Source: JABMRP01 sp964444795 (GTDB taxonomy: Bacteria > Planctomycetota > Planctomycetia > Pirellulales > Thermoguttaceae). From it: 44,486 bases of DNA. A program made the position numbers and the translations under genes. The notes beneath the pieces are model-generated. The model ran no database searches, was not told the origin of the DNA, and saw only the letters and a program-made list of their open reading frames with translations. The DNA lies in contig CAYUIQ010000041.1 in NCBI GenBank assembly GCA_964444795.1, positions 1 to 44,486 on the forward strand, read 5' to 3'. Positions 23,948-33,503 of the stretch are shown one piece after another. Within the stretch, counting starts at the first letter, position 1; each line of letters opens with the position of its first letter.

Positions 23948-26532
23948 TTACCGGATCGACCAGGTCCACCAGGGGGTGATGCGCGTGGCCACGTGTTGGC
24001 CCAGCGTTTGAGCGTCGTAAATAAGTCCGTCGACGCGGATGAACCCTTGGGCAAGGCTCGTCGCAGCATTGCGAAGATCGTTCATCACTCGGGGGGCGAC
24101 ACGGACGATGGGGCCCAGAACCGGCCCGTGAATCCACGTCGTGCCCATGTCCCACGTGTCCCATGACGACTCGTCGGAGACGGGCGTCGTCGGAGCCATT
24201 TCTTGCCAGTCGGGCGTTTCCAGCGCGTCGCGAGTTAGGTCCGAGATACCGGAAATCCACTGCTCGGGCAGGTTCTCCAGGCTCCGCTCAAGCAGGTCCA
24301 CCGATTCGTCCAAGCCCAACTCGCCGTTGTCCAGCAGTCGAAAAGCCGCCAGCAGAGCCGCCGCTCCGGCGGGATCATCGGCCAGACCCAGGGCCTCGAT
24401 TCCCGTGACGTCCTGGAATCGACTGGCCAACTCGATGGCCTCATACGGCAGGCCCTCGAGGTAGTCGTTCAGGACGGCCCGCCGCACACCCGCCGGCTCC
24501 TCTTGCAGCCGCGCCAATTCTCGCAGGACATCGAGATCGTCGGCATCGAGCAGGTCGATCGGGCACCACGAAAACAGCTCCAACCCACTTTGGCAGGTGT
24601 CCAGCGAGTTGTAGTCCCATGCGGATTCTTCCGCTTCCCACGAAGAGGTTTCCTCCGACTCGTCGAAGCACTCCGTGGCTTCCTCGGCAGGCTCGGCCCG
24701 GTCGTCGTATTCCTCGGCGTAGGATTCCTCCGGAGTTGCGTACTCGTACTCGTCATACTCGTTGTACTCGTCGTATTCGCCGTACTCCTCGTACTCGCCG
24801 TCCGAGTATTCCTCTGAGTAATCGGACGAATCGTAACCGTACTGGCCGGAGTTGTCGTAGTCGTACTCGTCGTAGTCGTATTCCGAATCCATGTTCGACT
24901 CGGTCTCGTAGCCGTACTCGTCGGAGTAGTCGTATTCGTACTCGTCGTACTCCGAATCCATGTCCGACTCGGTCTCGTAGCCGTACTCGTCGGAGTCGTC
25001 GTACCCTTCGTACTCGGACTCGTCGTAACCGTACTCGTCGTAGTCGTACTCTGAATCGGTGTCCGACTCGGTCTCGTAGCCGTAGTCGTCGGCGTACTCC
25101 GAGTCGTCGTAACCGTACTCGTCGGCGTCGTATTCCGAATCCATGTCCGACTCGGACTCGTAGCTGTAGTCGTCGGCGTAGTCATACTCCGACTCGTCGT
25201 AACCGTATTCGTCGTAGTCGTACTCTGAATCGGTGTCCGNNNNNNNNNNNNNNNNNNNNNNNNNNNNNNNNNNNNNNNNNNNNNNNNNNNNNNNNNNNNN
25301 NNNNNNNNNNNNNNNNNNNNNNNNNNNNNNNNNNNNNNNGCCTCGGTCTCGTAGCCGTAGTCGTCGGCGTAGTCGTACTCCGACTCGTCGTAACTGTACT
25401 CGTCGGCGTCGTATTCCGAATCCATGTCCGACTCGGACTCGTAGCTGTAGTCGTCGGCGTAGTCATACTCCGACTCGTCGTAACCGTATTCGTCGTAGTC
25501 GTACTCTGAATCGGTGTCCGCCTCGGACTCGTAGCTGTAGTCGTCGGCGTAGTCGTACTCCGACTCGTCGTAACCGTATCGGTCGTAGTCGTAGTCGTAC
25601 TCATAAGCGTTGTCGTAGTCGTCGTACTCGTCTTCCGTGTTCTGGTCGGGGTAAGCATACTCTTCCTCGGGATAGGCGACGTCGTATCCGAGATACTCGT
25701 CGTTGGCTTCATCCGAGGCTTCGTCTTCCTGGGACGCGTTGACCGAGGAGGCGACCGTTTCTTCCGGGCAGGCGTACTCGCAACTGAAGTCATCCGTCGG
25801 ATCGACGTCTGCTTCCTCATCCCAGTAAGACCCCTCGGACGTCTCGTTCTCGAAGGAGTCGTCGTACTCGTCTTCCCAGTAGGTCTCGTCGGCGTGGTCG
25901 TCGGTATATTCGTTCTCGAAGGAGTCCTTGTACTCGTCGTTACTGGTTTCGTCTTCCCCGTAGGTCTCGTCCCACTGGTCGTCGGTATACTCGTTCTCGA
26001 AGGAGTCGTCGTACTCGTCGTTCCAGTACGCGTCGTCATACTGGCCGTAATCGTAGGTGGAATCTTCTTCGGTGTCTTGGCCGTCTTCTTCGTAGCGATA
26101 CTCGTCCCAATAGGTCTCGTTCTCGTCTTCGCTGGCGATGAATTCGTCGGCGCTGGTGGAAGTCTCGTCGTTCTGCTGGTTGTCGTCCGCGGAATCGTCG
26201 TTCCAGTAGGAATACTCTTCGTTGTACTGATCGTAGTCGCTGGAAGAATCATCGTCGGCGTAGCCGTACTCGTAGGAGTAGTCCGGACCTTCGGTGGTCG
26301 TCCAAGACTCGTCTTCGGAATCGAACGAATTGGTGTCCCCCCAGTCGTAGGCACCACCCCAACGGTAGGCCTCGGGAACGAGATCTGGACGACAAGTCGG
26401 ATCGGTTGGTTCCGACAGACCGGGGGTCAGATCGGCGGCAACTCCCCGGTGGCCATTCGCCGGACCGACGGCGATTACCGTCCCGGCTAATCCGGCCAAC
26501 AAAAACGACAGCGCGAAGCGAGAGCACTTCAT
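23948..26532 (-). CDS. Secreted Asp/Glu/Tyr-rich tandem-repeat protein, interrupted by assembly gap
   Basis: Starts at ATG 26532 with AGGAGG 10 bases upstream; signal peptide CSRFALSFLLAGLAGTVIAVG. The first part (397 codons to the gap) is acidic with units like YDDSFENEYTDD, then 30-residue repeats (YDYDEYGYDESEYDYADD, then YSYESESDMDSE). After the gap the protein continues in a different frame from 25237 (429 residues): more repeats, then a predicted globular C-terminal domain of about 225 residues (from DTCQSGLELFSWCPIDLL to WWTWSIR). The frame change is explained by the 100-N filler: reading through requires a gap of 3n+2 bases. It has almost no Lys/Arg in the repeats, so an extremely acidic, possibly calcium-binding, cell-surface polymer. 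Family unknown. Confidence 0.85.
24880..25620. repeat. 90-bp tandem repeat array (acidic protein)
   Basis: A 90-base unit encoding 30 residues recurs at exact spacing: equivalent points at 25149 and 25239, then after the gap at 25430 and 25520. Units left of about 25150 are shorter or longer and more diverged. The copies flanking the gap are near identical, so the copy number in this assembly is unreliable. Confidence 0.9.
25240..25339. other. Assembly gap (100 N)
   Basis: Exactly 100 unknown bases inside the tandem repeat, the conventional filler for a gap of unknown size. Reading frame and repeat phase predict a true size of 90n-1 bases; with n = 0 the flanks simply overlap by one base to give GCG GAC. 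Confidence 0.97.
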
Positions 26533-27161
26533 TTCAAACCGTCCTCCTGGAAAGACCTTCGACATTTGTAAGTTTCACTAAACACGCAACCACTCTGACT
26601 GAAAAATCGCACCGGATGACCGGCTGACAAACTGCGTCGGTCGATGAGCGTATCGGAGTACAAAACATGGGGGCATTAGGTAATTGCGAAACAATCGGTG
26701 ATATACGCAGCGATGGTGTCGTGCGAAAAAACAGCGGTTGAAATGATCTGGACGATATTGCGGCGTTGCGCCGATTCTCTGGCGTTCGGGTGTACCGAAT
26801 GGTCTGGTTTTGGGGGTGCCAGAATGTTAAGCTGGGATGTTTGCGGGAAGTTTTTCGTTCGGCGGGCCTCCCCCCGCAAAGTTTGCCATCGCGCCGGCCT
26901 CGCTCCCAGAAAACCCGACTGATACACTGCCCACCATACGGCCAGACTGCCCTCTTCACCTCGCTCGCCTGAGGCGACAACTCGGGCGGGTGACGATGTT
27001 GTCCAGCGGTGGATTCGCTGAAGCCAGACCCCTTGCCTTCCGCCGGAGACCGATTCTTGCCCAGCGAGCGCCGGTCCGGTTTACCCGAACCGAGAGCTAC
27101 TCAAGCCCGTATCAACAGGGTAACGTAGGATAGCCAGGAAAACCGTTTCTCCCCTAACCCG
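26533..27161. other. Divergent intergenic region, acidic repeat gene / HtrA
   Basis: About 630 bases, the longest non-coding stretch in the window. GC is lower around 26560-26830. It should contain promoters for both divergent genes, but no -35/-10 pair stood out. There are no RNA gene, hairpin with T tract, or long inverted repeat. Short frames here (for example 26837-27133 on plus) have no coding character. Confidence 0.45.
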
Positions 27162-28373
27162 ATGGGTGCCGTTGTGAGGAAATCCGTGGTGTCGAAGTAC
27201 TTCCTGCCGTGCGTGTTCTCCGCCTTCCTCGGAGCGATCCTGGCCGCCGTCTTAGCGGATCGGCCGATCGCCGAACCGCCTGTCTCGGCCCAGGAACAAG
27301 ACGCCGCGCCGGTCGCTGCCGGGCAGCCGGGTCCCGAGCTGGGCTTGCCGGGCGAACTGCTTCCCGAGCCCTTGTCGCCCGAGGATCTCACGCCCGAGGA
27401 ACGGGTCAACATCGCGGTTTACGAGGCGGTCAATCGCAGCGTGGTCAACATCGCTACGCGTAGCGTCAGCGCCAGACTCTATTCCCTTGGCGCCCTTGCC
27501 GAGGGCGAGGGCAGCGGCACGGTGATCGATCGACAGGGCCACGTGCTGACCAACTTCCACGTCATCGACGGCGCCCGGGAAATCCAGGTAACTCTCTACG
27601 ACGGAAAGACTTACGAAGGGGAACTCGTGGGCGTCGACCCGGCCAGCGACATTGCCGTGTTGAAGATCGATGCGCCAGCCGCCTCGCTGGTGCCCGTGGT
27701 GTTGGGCAATTCCACGCACCTGCGCGTCGGACAGCGGGTTTATGCCATCGGCAACCCCTTCGGGCTGGAACGCACCTTGAGCACGGGCATCATCTCCAGC
27801 CTCAACCGGGCGATTCCCAACCGTCGTAGCCAACGCACGATCAAGTCGATCATCCAGATCGATGCGGCGATCAACCCGGGCAACTCGGGTGGGCCCTTGC
27901 TCGACTCGCGGAGTCGGATGATCGGCATGAACACGGCGATTGCCAGCAAGACGGGCGAAAGCGCCGGCGTGGGATTTGCCATCCCCGTCAGTACGATCGG
28001 CCGCATCGTGCCCGAGCTGATCCGCAGCGGCCGCATCGTTCGTCCCGAGATCGGCATCGCCCAAGTCTACAAGGTGGACCGGGGGCTATTGATTGCCTCG
28101 CTCATCCCCGGCGGGCCCGCCGAACAGGCCGGGCTCAAGGGGCCCCAGATCGTTCGCCAGCGGAGGCGTCAGGGCCCCTTTGTCTACGAGTATACGACCC
28201 GCGACCGCACGGCCGCCGATCTAATCGTGGCGGTGGACGGTCAGCCGGTGAGGACGGGCGACGGCTTCCTTACCATCGTCGAGAGCAAGAAGCCGGGCGA
28301 GGAAGTGTCCCTCACCATCATTCGCGACGGCAAGCGCCTCGACGTGCCCGTGCGGCTGGCGGCCAGTGAATAG
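27162..28373 (+). CDS. HtrA/DegP-type serine protease with PDZ domain
   Basis: 403 residues from ATG 27162. The ribosome site GAGGA at 27176-27180 points instead to GTG 27189 (8 bases), which would remove the first 9 residues. An N-terminal signal or anchor (VSKYFLPCVFSAFLGAILAAVLA) and an acidic linker precede the trypsin-like domain with triad H133 (TNFHV), D163 (ASDIAVLKI) and S242 (NPGNSGGPL). The C-terminal part is one PDZ domain (RGLLIASLIPGGPAEQAGLKG ... GEEVSLTIIRDGKRLDV), with an Arg-rich insertion (QIVRQRRRQG). The family degrades or refolds damaged periplasmic proteins. The catalytic set is complete. Stand-alone gene. Confidence 0.93.
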   Translation: MGAVVRKSVVSKYFLPCVFSAFLGAILAAVLADRPIAEPPVSAQEQDAAPVAAGQPGPELGLPGELLPEPLSPEDLTPEERVNIAVYEAVNRSVVNIATRSVSARLYSLGALAEGEGSGTVIDRQGHVLTNFHVIDGAREIQVTLYDGKTYEGELVGVDPASDIAVLKIDAPAASLVPVVLGNSTHLRVGQRVYAIGNPFGLERTLSTGIISSLNRAIPNRRSQRTIKSIIQIDAAINPGNSGGPLLDSRSRMIGMNTAIASKTGESAGVGFAIPVSTIGRIVPELIRSGRIVRPEIGIAQVYKVDRGLLIASLIPGGPAEQAGLKGPQIVRQRRRQGPFVYEYTTRDRTAADLIVAVDGQPVRTGDGFLTIVESKKPGEEVSLTIIRDGKRLDVPVRLAASE

Positions 28374-28572
28374 TCGGCCCCCTGGTATCGCTCTTTTATC
28401 GCTCGTCCCTTTTGGTCGCTCAGGCACTCTGTTATGGGATAAGCCTCTTTTTCATCTTTCGATCTCCAAGCCGCCGATCACGGCTGGCGGCTGTCGCGGG
28501 CGGAAGGGCGCTGCTATACTCCGCTCATCGGACGCCGCCGCAGCGGCCGCATACCCCTGACCGGAGACTGCC

Positions 28573-29610
28573 ATGAAACGCACTATCTGTCACGTCGTGC
28601 TGTGGACGCTGGCCCTCTCATTGGCTGCCTGCAGTGAACGCGCTCGCGAAGGCGACGGCCCGAATGAGCCGCCGGCCACCAAGGGCGAGGCCGCCGGGCC
28701 GAAAGAGAAGGAACCGGCCGGGCCCGCGGAGAAGGCCGAACCGGCGAAGACCGAGCAACCCGCCGCGCCGGCCCAAGAGAGGCCGCAAGAACCGATCGAC
28801 GCCTTGAATGCGTTGGGCGCCGCGGTCAGGCTCGACGACCAGGGTAACGTGATCGTCGTCCAGATCCGCGACGGCAAGGCCACCGACGCCACGGCGAAGC
28901 TGCTCGTGGCCATGGAGTCTCTCAAAGACCTGCAACTCTCCGGCGAGAACGTGACCAACGCGGCAATCGACAGCATCACGGGGCTCGGGAAGCTCAAGGT
29001 CCTGAAGCTCGACCTGACCAGCGTGGGCGACGCGGGGCTCGAAAAGCTCAAGTCGATGGAGAGCCTCGAACAGGTCTACCTCTCGGGCACCAAGATCACC
29101 GACGCCGGGCTGGCACACCTCGCCGCGCTGCCGCGGCTGCGGCGGTTGCGCATCAGCGATACCGGGATCACCGGCGAGGGCATGCGCCACCTCAAGTCGG
29201 CGGCTAAGCTGGCCAACCTGGACGTGAGCAAGACCGCCGTCGACGACGGCGGACTGGCCCACCTCAAGGAGATCGCCGCCCTGACGGACCTCAACCTTTA
29301 CACCACGCCCGTGACCGACGCCGGGCTGGATCACGTCACCACCATGACGCAACTGACCTCGCTGAACCTCGACAACACGAAGATCACCGACGCCGGGCTG
29401 CCGAAACTCAAACCGCTGGCCGACCTGGATTTTCTGCACCTGGGTCGCACACCCGTCACCGACGCCGGGATCGAGAACCTGCTGGGTCTGAAAAAGCTGA
29501 CGCGGCTGGAGGTGACCAATACGAGGGTGACCGACGAGGGGGCCGACAAACTGCGCAAGGCCCTGCCCGACTGCGAGGTCCTCTCCGGCGTGACCGATAA
29601 GAAGTCGTAG
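28573..29610 (+). CDS. Leucine-rich-repeat lipoprotein
   Basis: 345 residues with a lipoprotein signal ending SLAAC (Cys20). An Ala/Pro/Glu/Lys-rich linker (to about residue 70) would span from the membrane. About nine leucine-rich repeats of 23-24 residues follow, of the type LEQVYLSGTKITDAGLAHLAAL and LTSLNLDNTKITDAGLPKLKPL, ending LEVTNTRVTDEGADKLRKALPDC. The T-x-I/V-T-D-A-G-L pattern is typical of the large planctomycete LRR family and resembles the AMN1/ribonuclease-inhibitor class. It probably binds proteins in the envelope; partner unknown. TATACT at 28515-28520 may be its -10 element. Confidence 0.85.
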   Translation: MKRTICHVVLWTLALSLAACSERAREGDGPNEPPATKGEAAGPKEKEPAGPAEKAEPAKTEQPAAPAQERPQEPIDALNALGAAVRLDDQGNVIVVQIRDGKATDATAKLLVAMESLKDLQLSGENVTNAAIDSITGLGKLKVLKLDLTSVGDAGLEKLKSMESLEQVYLSGTKITDAGLAHLAALPRLRRLRISDTGITGEGMRHLKSAAKLANLDVSKTAVDDGGLAHLKEIAALTDLNLYTTPVTDAGLDHVTTMTQLTSLNLDNTKITDAGLPKLKPLADLDFLHLGRTPVTDAGIENLLGLKKLTRLEVTNTRVTDEGADKLRKALPDCEVLSGVTDKKS

Positions 29611-29651
29611 GCGGGAAGGAAAAGGGCAGACCTTATTCTAGCGAGGGCAAA

Positions 29652-29708
29652 GTAGCATGGGCCCCTGGCCCGTGTTCTCGCCTCTCACGGGCCGGGGGCC
29701 CATGCTAC
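29652..29708. repeat. 23-bp inverted repeat (REP-like)
   Basis: Left arm 29652-29674 and right arm 29686-29708 match at 22 of 23 positions as reverse complements (ends GTAGCATGGGCCCC), with an 11-base loop. It lies 41 bases after the LRR gene and before the convergent MocA gene, so it may also end transcription. Confidence 0.9.
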
Positions 29709-29898
29709 GAACATTCGCGCATCGTGCATGGAAGTTGCAGTGTAAGCCCCTCATCTGCATCAGAGAGGTATCGGATAGAACGCCGACATTACCCAGTCGC
29801 CGCTCGTGGCCGAGAAACCACCTCCCCACAGCGGCGCCCCGCTGAACGCCACGTTGACGTTCCGGCCGGTGATGCGACTGGGATGGGTACGATAACCC

Positions 29899-31263
29899 TC
29901 AATACTCCCGATTGGTAACAGTCCCCGTCGTGGGCACCGGGTGCTTGCCGTCTTCGCCGGGCAACACCGGGGCGGCGGAGTCGGGTGTGAAGTTGGCCGC
30001 GTCGGGGGCCAGTTCGTGCTCGTGGTTGAGCATCTGCTCGAACGTGATCGTCCGGCCGGTGTGCGCCGAGAGGCGGCCCATCGAACTGACCATGCTCGAC
30101 TCGGCGCCCCGCTTCACCTCGTTGTAGGGCGTGTCCTGGCGGATCGCCTCGATCAGATCTTCCCATTCCATCTGATAGGGATTCGGCTCCGGTTGCGGGA
30201 AGGCCCAAATCTGACTGTCGGCGCTGAAGGTCTGGTCCTTGAACGTCTTCACCTTGCCCGGCGCGTGGCTATTGGTGGAGACAATGCCCGAGCCTTTGCT
30301 GCCGTGAACGTAGCTGGCAAACCGGTTCTGGCAGCCGGCCATGTTTCGGCCGTTGTAGAAGAGCTTCGTGCCGTCGGGATAGGTGTACTCGACGGCATAG
30401 GTGTCGAGGTTCTGGTCGACCGCGTCGCCCCGATAGTGACGACCGCCCAGGGCATGGACCTCGACCGGCCAGGCGTTTTTCATCCACGAAAGTTCGTCGA
30501 TCTGGTGGATGTAGAAGTCGTTGTAGACGCCGCCGCTGGCCCAAATGAAACTATGGAACTTCTGGATCTGGTACATCAGATCGCTCATTCCCTCGGGCTT
30601 GCGTCCCACGGCCGCCGCGCGACCCGACATCCGATAGCCGCGCATGGCGATGATATCGCCGATCTCGCCGCCCTGGATGCGGTCAAACAATTCGCGCCGT
30701 CCGCGGCAGTGGCGAACCATCAGGCCGACGCCCACTTTGAGGTTCTTCTTATCGGCTTCGGCGGCAAGACCGATCATCCGCCGCGTGGTCGGACCGTCGA
30801 CGGTAACCGGCTTCTCCATGAAGACGTTGAGGTTCTTCTCGATCGCGTAGGTGAAGTGTACCCAGCGGAAAGCCGGCGGCGTGGCGAAGATGGCCACGTC
30901 GCCCGGCTGGAGACAATCCATGGCCTGCTTGTACGCGTCGAAGCCGATAAACTTGCGGTCGTCCGCCACGTCGACCTTATCGCCGAAGCGCCCTTGCAGC
31001 CGTCCGAAGCTGCTGGTGAGGCGGTTCTCGAAAACATCACCCATGGCCACCAGCTTGATTGGTTGGGCCTTGACCGACAGGGCGTTGGACGCCGCACCGG
31101 TGCCACGGCCGCCGCATCCGATCAGGACGATGCGGATTGTGTTGTCCTCGGCCGCGTGGACGTGCGGCACGGTCGCCCCGACCACCGCCGAAGCCGCGGC
31201 AATACGGCCCGTAGTTTTCAGAAACTCACGTCGCGACGAACCGCCTTGGGTAGTCTCGCTCAT
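29899..31263 (-). CDS. Tat-exported Gfo/Idh/MocA-family oxidoreductase
   Basis: ATG 31263, with GGGAG about 10 bases before it, gives 454 residues. The N-terminus has a twin-arginine signal (SSRREFLKTTG, Arg11-Arg12), so the folded protein with cofactor would be exported. The NAD(P)-binding Rossmann motif is IRIVLIGCGGRGTG, and the family's EKP motif is seen in LNVFMEKPVTVDG. The C-terminal half is the typical MocA beta-sheet domain (GGVYNDFYIHQIDELSW carries the His expected in the active region). Such proteins are very numerous in planctomycetes and act on sugars or inositol derivatives; the substrate cannot be told. Monocistronic, convergent with the LRR gene. Confidence 0.92.
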   Translation of the reverse strand: MSETTQGGSSRREFLKTTGRIAAASAVVGATVPHVHAAEDNTIRIVLIGCGGRGTGAASNALSVKAQPIKLVAMGDVFENRLTSSFGRLQGRFGDKVDVADDRKFIGFDAYKQAMDCLQPGDVAIFATPPAFRWVHFTYAIEKNLNVFMEKPVTVDGPTTRRMIGLAAEADKKNLKVGVGLMVRHCRGRRELFDRIQGGEIGDIIAMRGYRMSGRAAAVGRKPEGMSDLMYQIQKFHSFIWASGGVYNDFYIHQIDELSWMKNAWPVEVHALGGRHYRGDAVDQNLDTYAVEYTYPDGTKLFYNGRNMAGCQNRFASYVHGSKGSGIVSTNSHAPGKVKTFKDQTFSADSQIWAFPQPEPNPYQMEWEDLIEAIRQDTPYNEVKRGAESSMVSSMGRLSAHTGRTITFEQMLNHEHELAPDAANFTPDSAAPVLPGEDGKHPVPTTGTVTNREY

Positions 31264-31562
31264 CACCGATGTTCTCCCGTGAATGGGTGTGGGCCCGGGT
31301 ATTGCCCGGGAATGGATCGTACGGTTTCAGGAAGAAGAGATCGTTCCCCTTCTCTTCCCCAGTCTTTCCGCCCGTGGTGCTCGTGTCAACATCGCAACGT
31401 GTCTTTCCGGGGGTAAGAGTCGGCCCGGACGGGTGGATTGTAGTGCCGGGGATTCGAACAGAACAGTGGGGATAGTCTTATCGGTTTGCTGTCAAAAGAA
31501 ACCACATCCCGGAGTCTTTCTCCGTCTGCCTGACGCCCACGCACCGTCGCCCGGCACGGCCA
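31264..31562. other. Intergenic region
   Basis: About 300 bases upstream of the MocA gene and downstream of the glycosylase gene. No gene, inverted repeat or promoter could be supported. Confidence 0.4.
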
Positions 31563-32228
31563 TCAGTCGGGCTCCAACGCCCCGCCGCCGGGCAGTAGCT
31601 CGACCAGCGGACACTCCTCGCAATGCGGTCGTTTTCGGCAATACAGATGGCCGACCCGGACCAGCAGAGCGTGGTATTCGTTGAACAGGGCCACGTCGAC
31701 CGGCAGGCTGCTCTGGAAATGGTCCTGAATGGCGTGATAGTCGGACTCGAAGTCGATCCAACCGTGGCGGGCCAGCACGCGATGCGTGTAGGTGTCGACC
31801 ACGAACGTGGGCAGTCCGGCGGCGTAGAGCAGAATCGAATCGGCCGTCTCCGGTCCGATTCCGTTGACCGAAAGCAGTTCTTCTCGCAATGTTGTTGCAT
31901 CGACGGCGAACATGGCATCGGGCGAACCGTCGTACCGTTCGACGAGCATGGCCAGCAGATTCCGCAGCCGCCGGGTCTTGAGCCGATAGTAACCGGCCGG
32001 ACGGATCAACTCGGCCAACGCTTCCGGCGGCAGTTCGTAGAGCAACTTGGGCTCCAGCACACCCTCCTCGCGGAGATTGCCGATCGCCTTCTCGACGTTC
32101 TTCCAGGCCGTGTTCTGGACCAATACGGCGCCGACCATCACCTCGAAGGGCGAATCGCCGGGCCACCAATGTTGTGGCCCCAATGCGGCAAACAGCCGCT
32201 CGTAGACTTCGGATAAGATGCCGCTCAT
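31563..32228 (-). CDS. Endonuclease III-like HhH-GPD DNA glycosylase
   Basis: 221 residues. It has the helix-hairpin-helix LLSVNGIGPETADSILLYAAG (118-138) and the catalytic aspartate D145 in VVDTYTHRVLARHG, as in Nth/MagIII. The lysine that makes Nth a bifunctional lyase is replaced by Glu127 (GIGPETA instead of GxGxKTA), so a monofunctional base-excision glycosylase is expected. The C-terminal iron-sulfur loop is odd: C197-x5-C203-x2-C206 is present but the fourth cysteine is missing (PLVELLPGGG follows). The family removes alkylated or oxidised bases. Comparable proteins are annotated as endonuclease III domain-containing or 3-methyladenine glycosylase III-like. It stands alone. Confidence 0.88.
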   Translation of the reverse strand: MSGILSEVYERLFAALGPQHWWPGDSPFEVMVGAVLVQNTAWKNVEKAIGNLREEGVLEPKLLYELPPEALAELIRPAGYYRLKTRRLRNLLAMLVERYDGSPDAMFAVDATTLREELLSVNGIGPETADSILLYAAGLPTFVVDTYTHRVLARHGWIDFESDYHAIQDHFQSSLPVDVALFNEYHALLVRVGHLYCRKRPHCEECPLVELLPGGGALEPD

Positions 32229-32502
32229 GGGACGTTCTTCCGGGGTTTGCTGTTTGAGTTATAGAGAATTTGTCGTCAATGTTCAATTTCAGTCGACCCG
32301 ATTTCCATGCTCTGCGTAGGAACCAGATTGCAGGAGTTTTCCTCAAGTTTGCCGCCGGCGGCGTCTTCCGCGGCAGGGAGTTCAAGCCGTGCGTCGAGAC
32401 GCGTCGAAGATGAGTGAGGCTTGGGTGGACGTTCCAAGTCGCGCACGATCCCCCCGGCTTCCGGGGAGTCGTTACTGAATCGATCGTGGGGACTCTTTTC
32501 GA

Positions 32503-33264
32503 ATGAGCACCAGCCGCCTTTCGACATCGCCGTCGGCGTCCGGTTATTGGTCCGTCTCGGCGGAACCATTGACCAGTCTGGTGTTTATCGCGCCGCTGCT
32601 GGTGCTCTACGAGGTGGGGGTCTTGCTGGTGGGGGCCGAGGCGGCGCGCAACGGAGCCGACGTTTGGCTGCGGCAGTTTCTGGCGTGGGCGGGATTCGGG
32701 CAGTATTTCCTCCTGCCGGTGCTGACCGTGGCGATTCTCCTGGGATGGCATCACACGACGGGGCGTCCCTGGCGGGTACCGCGGGGGATCTATTGGGGCA
32801 TGACGGTCGAATGCGGCCTGCTTGCCGTCTGCCTGCTGCTGATTTCTCACCTGCAAGGGGCATTGCTCGCCGCCATGCTTCCCGGCACGGTCGCCCCATC
32901 GGTCGGCGCGAGTTGGTCACTGTCCGTCACTGCCGGCACGGTGAACCTTCTCGTGGCGTTTATCGGGGCCGGAATCTACGAGGAGCTACTGTTCCGCCTA
33001 ATCCTCTTGTCGCTCATTGCGGCGACCGTATACCGGCTGGGCGCGGCTCGCCAGACGAGTTGGCTGGTGGCCGTGGTCATCAGCAGCGTCCTCTTTTCCG
33101 CGGCCCACTACATCAGTGAAGACTTTGCCCTGTCCAGCTTTCTGTTTCGATTTTCCGCCGGGGCTTTCTTCTCCCTGCTGTACGTGTATCGGGGGTTCGG
33201 GATCACCGCCGGCACACACGCCGCCTACGACATTCTCGTGGGGTTGTTGCTGAAAGGACTGTAA
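32503..33264 (+). CDS. CPBP-family intramembrane glutamic endopeptidase
   Basis: 253 residues with six to eight hydrophobic helices. The CPBP (Rce1/Abi) motifs are all visible: E160-E161-x3-R165 (YEELLFR), F198-x3-H202 (FSAAHY) and H239-x3-D243 (GTHAAYD). In this family Glu and His residues in the membrane cleave substrates near prenylated or transmembrane ends; bacterial members process peptides or give bacteriocin self-immunity. No signal, peptide or bacteriocin gene is nearby. The ATG follows a weak ribosome site (GGGGA, 10 bases). Confidence 0.9.
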   Translation: MSTSRLSTSPSASGYWSVSAEPLTSLVFIAPLLVLYEVGVLLVGAEAARNGADVWLRQFLAWAGFGQYFLLPVLTVAILLGWHHTTGRPWRVPRGIYWGMTVECGLLAVCLLLISHLQGALLAAMLPGTVAPSVGASWSLSVTAGTVNLLVAFIGAGIYEELLFRLILLSLIAATVYRLGAARQTSWLVAVVISSVLFSAAHYISEDFALSSFLFRFSAGAFFSLLYVYRGFGITAGTHAAYDILVGLLLKGL

Positions 33265-33388
33265 TCGTCACGGAGAGTTATCCGAGGATGCCGACGACGC
33301 AATCAATGCTAGCGGCCGGCGCGGAACAAAGGCCGGGCGTTTGTCAAGTCGGAAAAATCGGTCATTGTCCGCCCGGCACAATCTCCCT

Positions 33389-33417
33389 TTGTGTCCAAAG
33401 TGGATGTGCCGTATAAT
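33389..33417 (+). promoter_or_regulatory. Putative sigma-70 promoter of the DUF2617-like gene
   Basis: TTGTGT (33389-33394), 17 bases, then exact TATAAT (33412-33417). The start would be near 33424, leaving about 80 bases to the GTG at 33504. The -35 matches only 3 of 6. Confidence 0.4.
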
Positions 33418-33503
33418 GGAGCTTTCCACTGGCCTGAAAATCGGCGGCAAGGGAGTCGTGACAATCCCAACCCGCAACAATCAATAAACAGGAACCAATC
33501 ACC

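Noticed and set aside
25240..25339. Apparent frameshift/pseudogene in the acidic repeat protein
   Set aside because: The frame changes exactly at the 100-N filler, so it reflects unknown gap length and not a mutation.
24469..25509. Long Arg/Thr-rich and Arg/Ser-rich frames across the acidic repeat
   Set aside because: They are out-of-frame or antisense readings of the GAC/GAG/TAC-rich tandem repeat. The signal peptide, ribosome site and globular C-terminus belong to the acidic frame only.
26533..27161. Small genes or an RNA gene in the long divergent spacer
   Set aside because: Short frames have no ribosome site or coding character, and no tRNA-like or other recognisable folded element was found.
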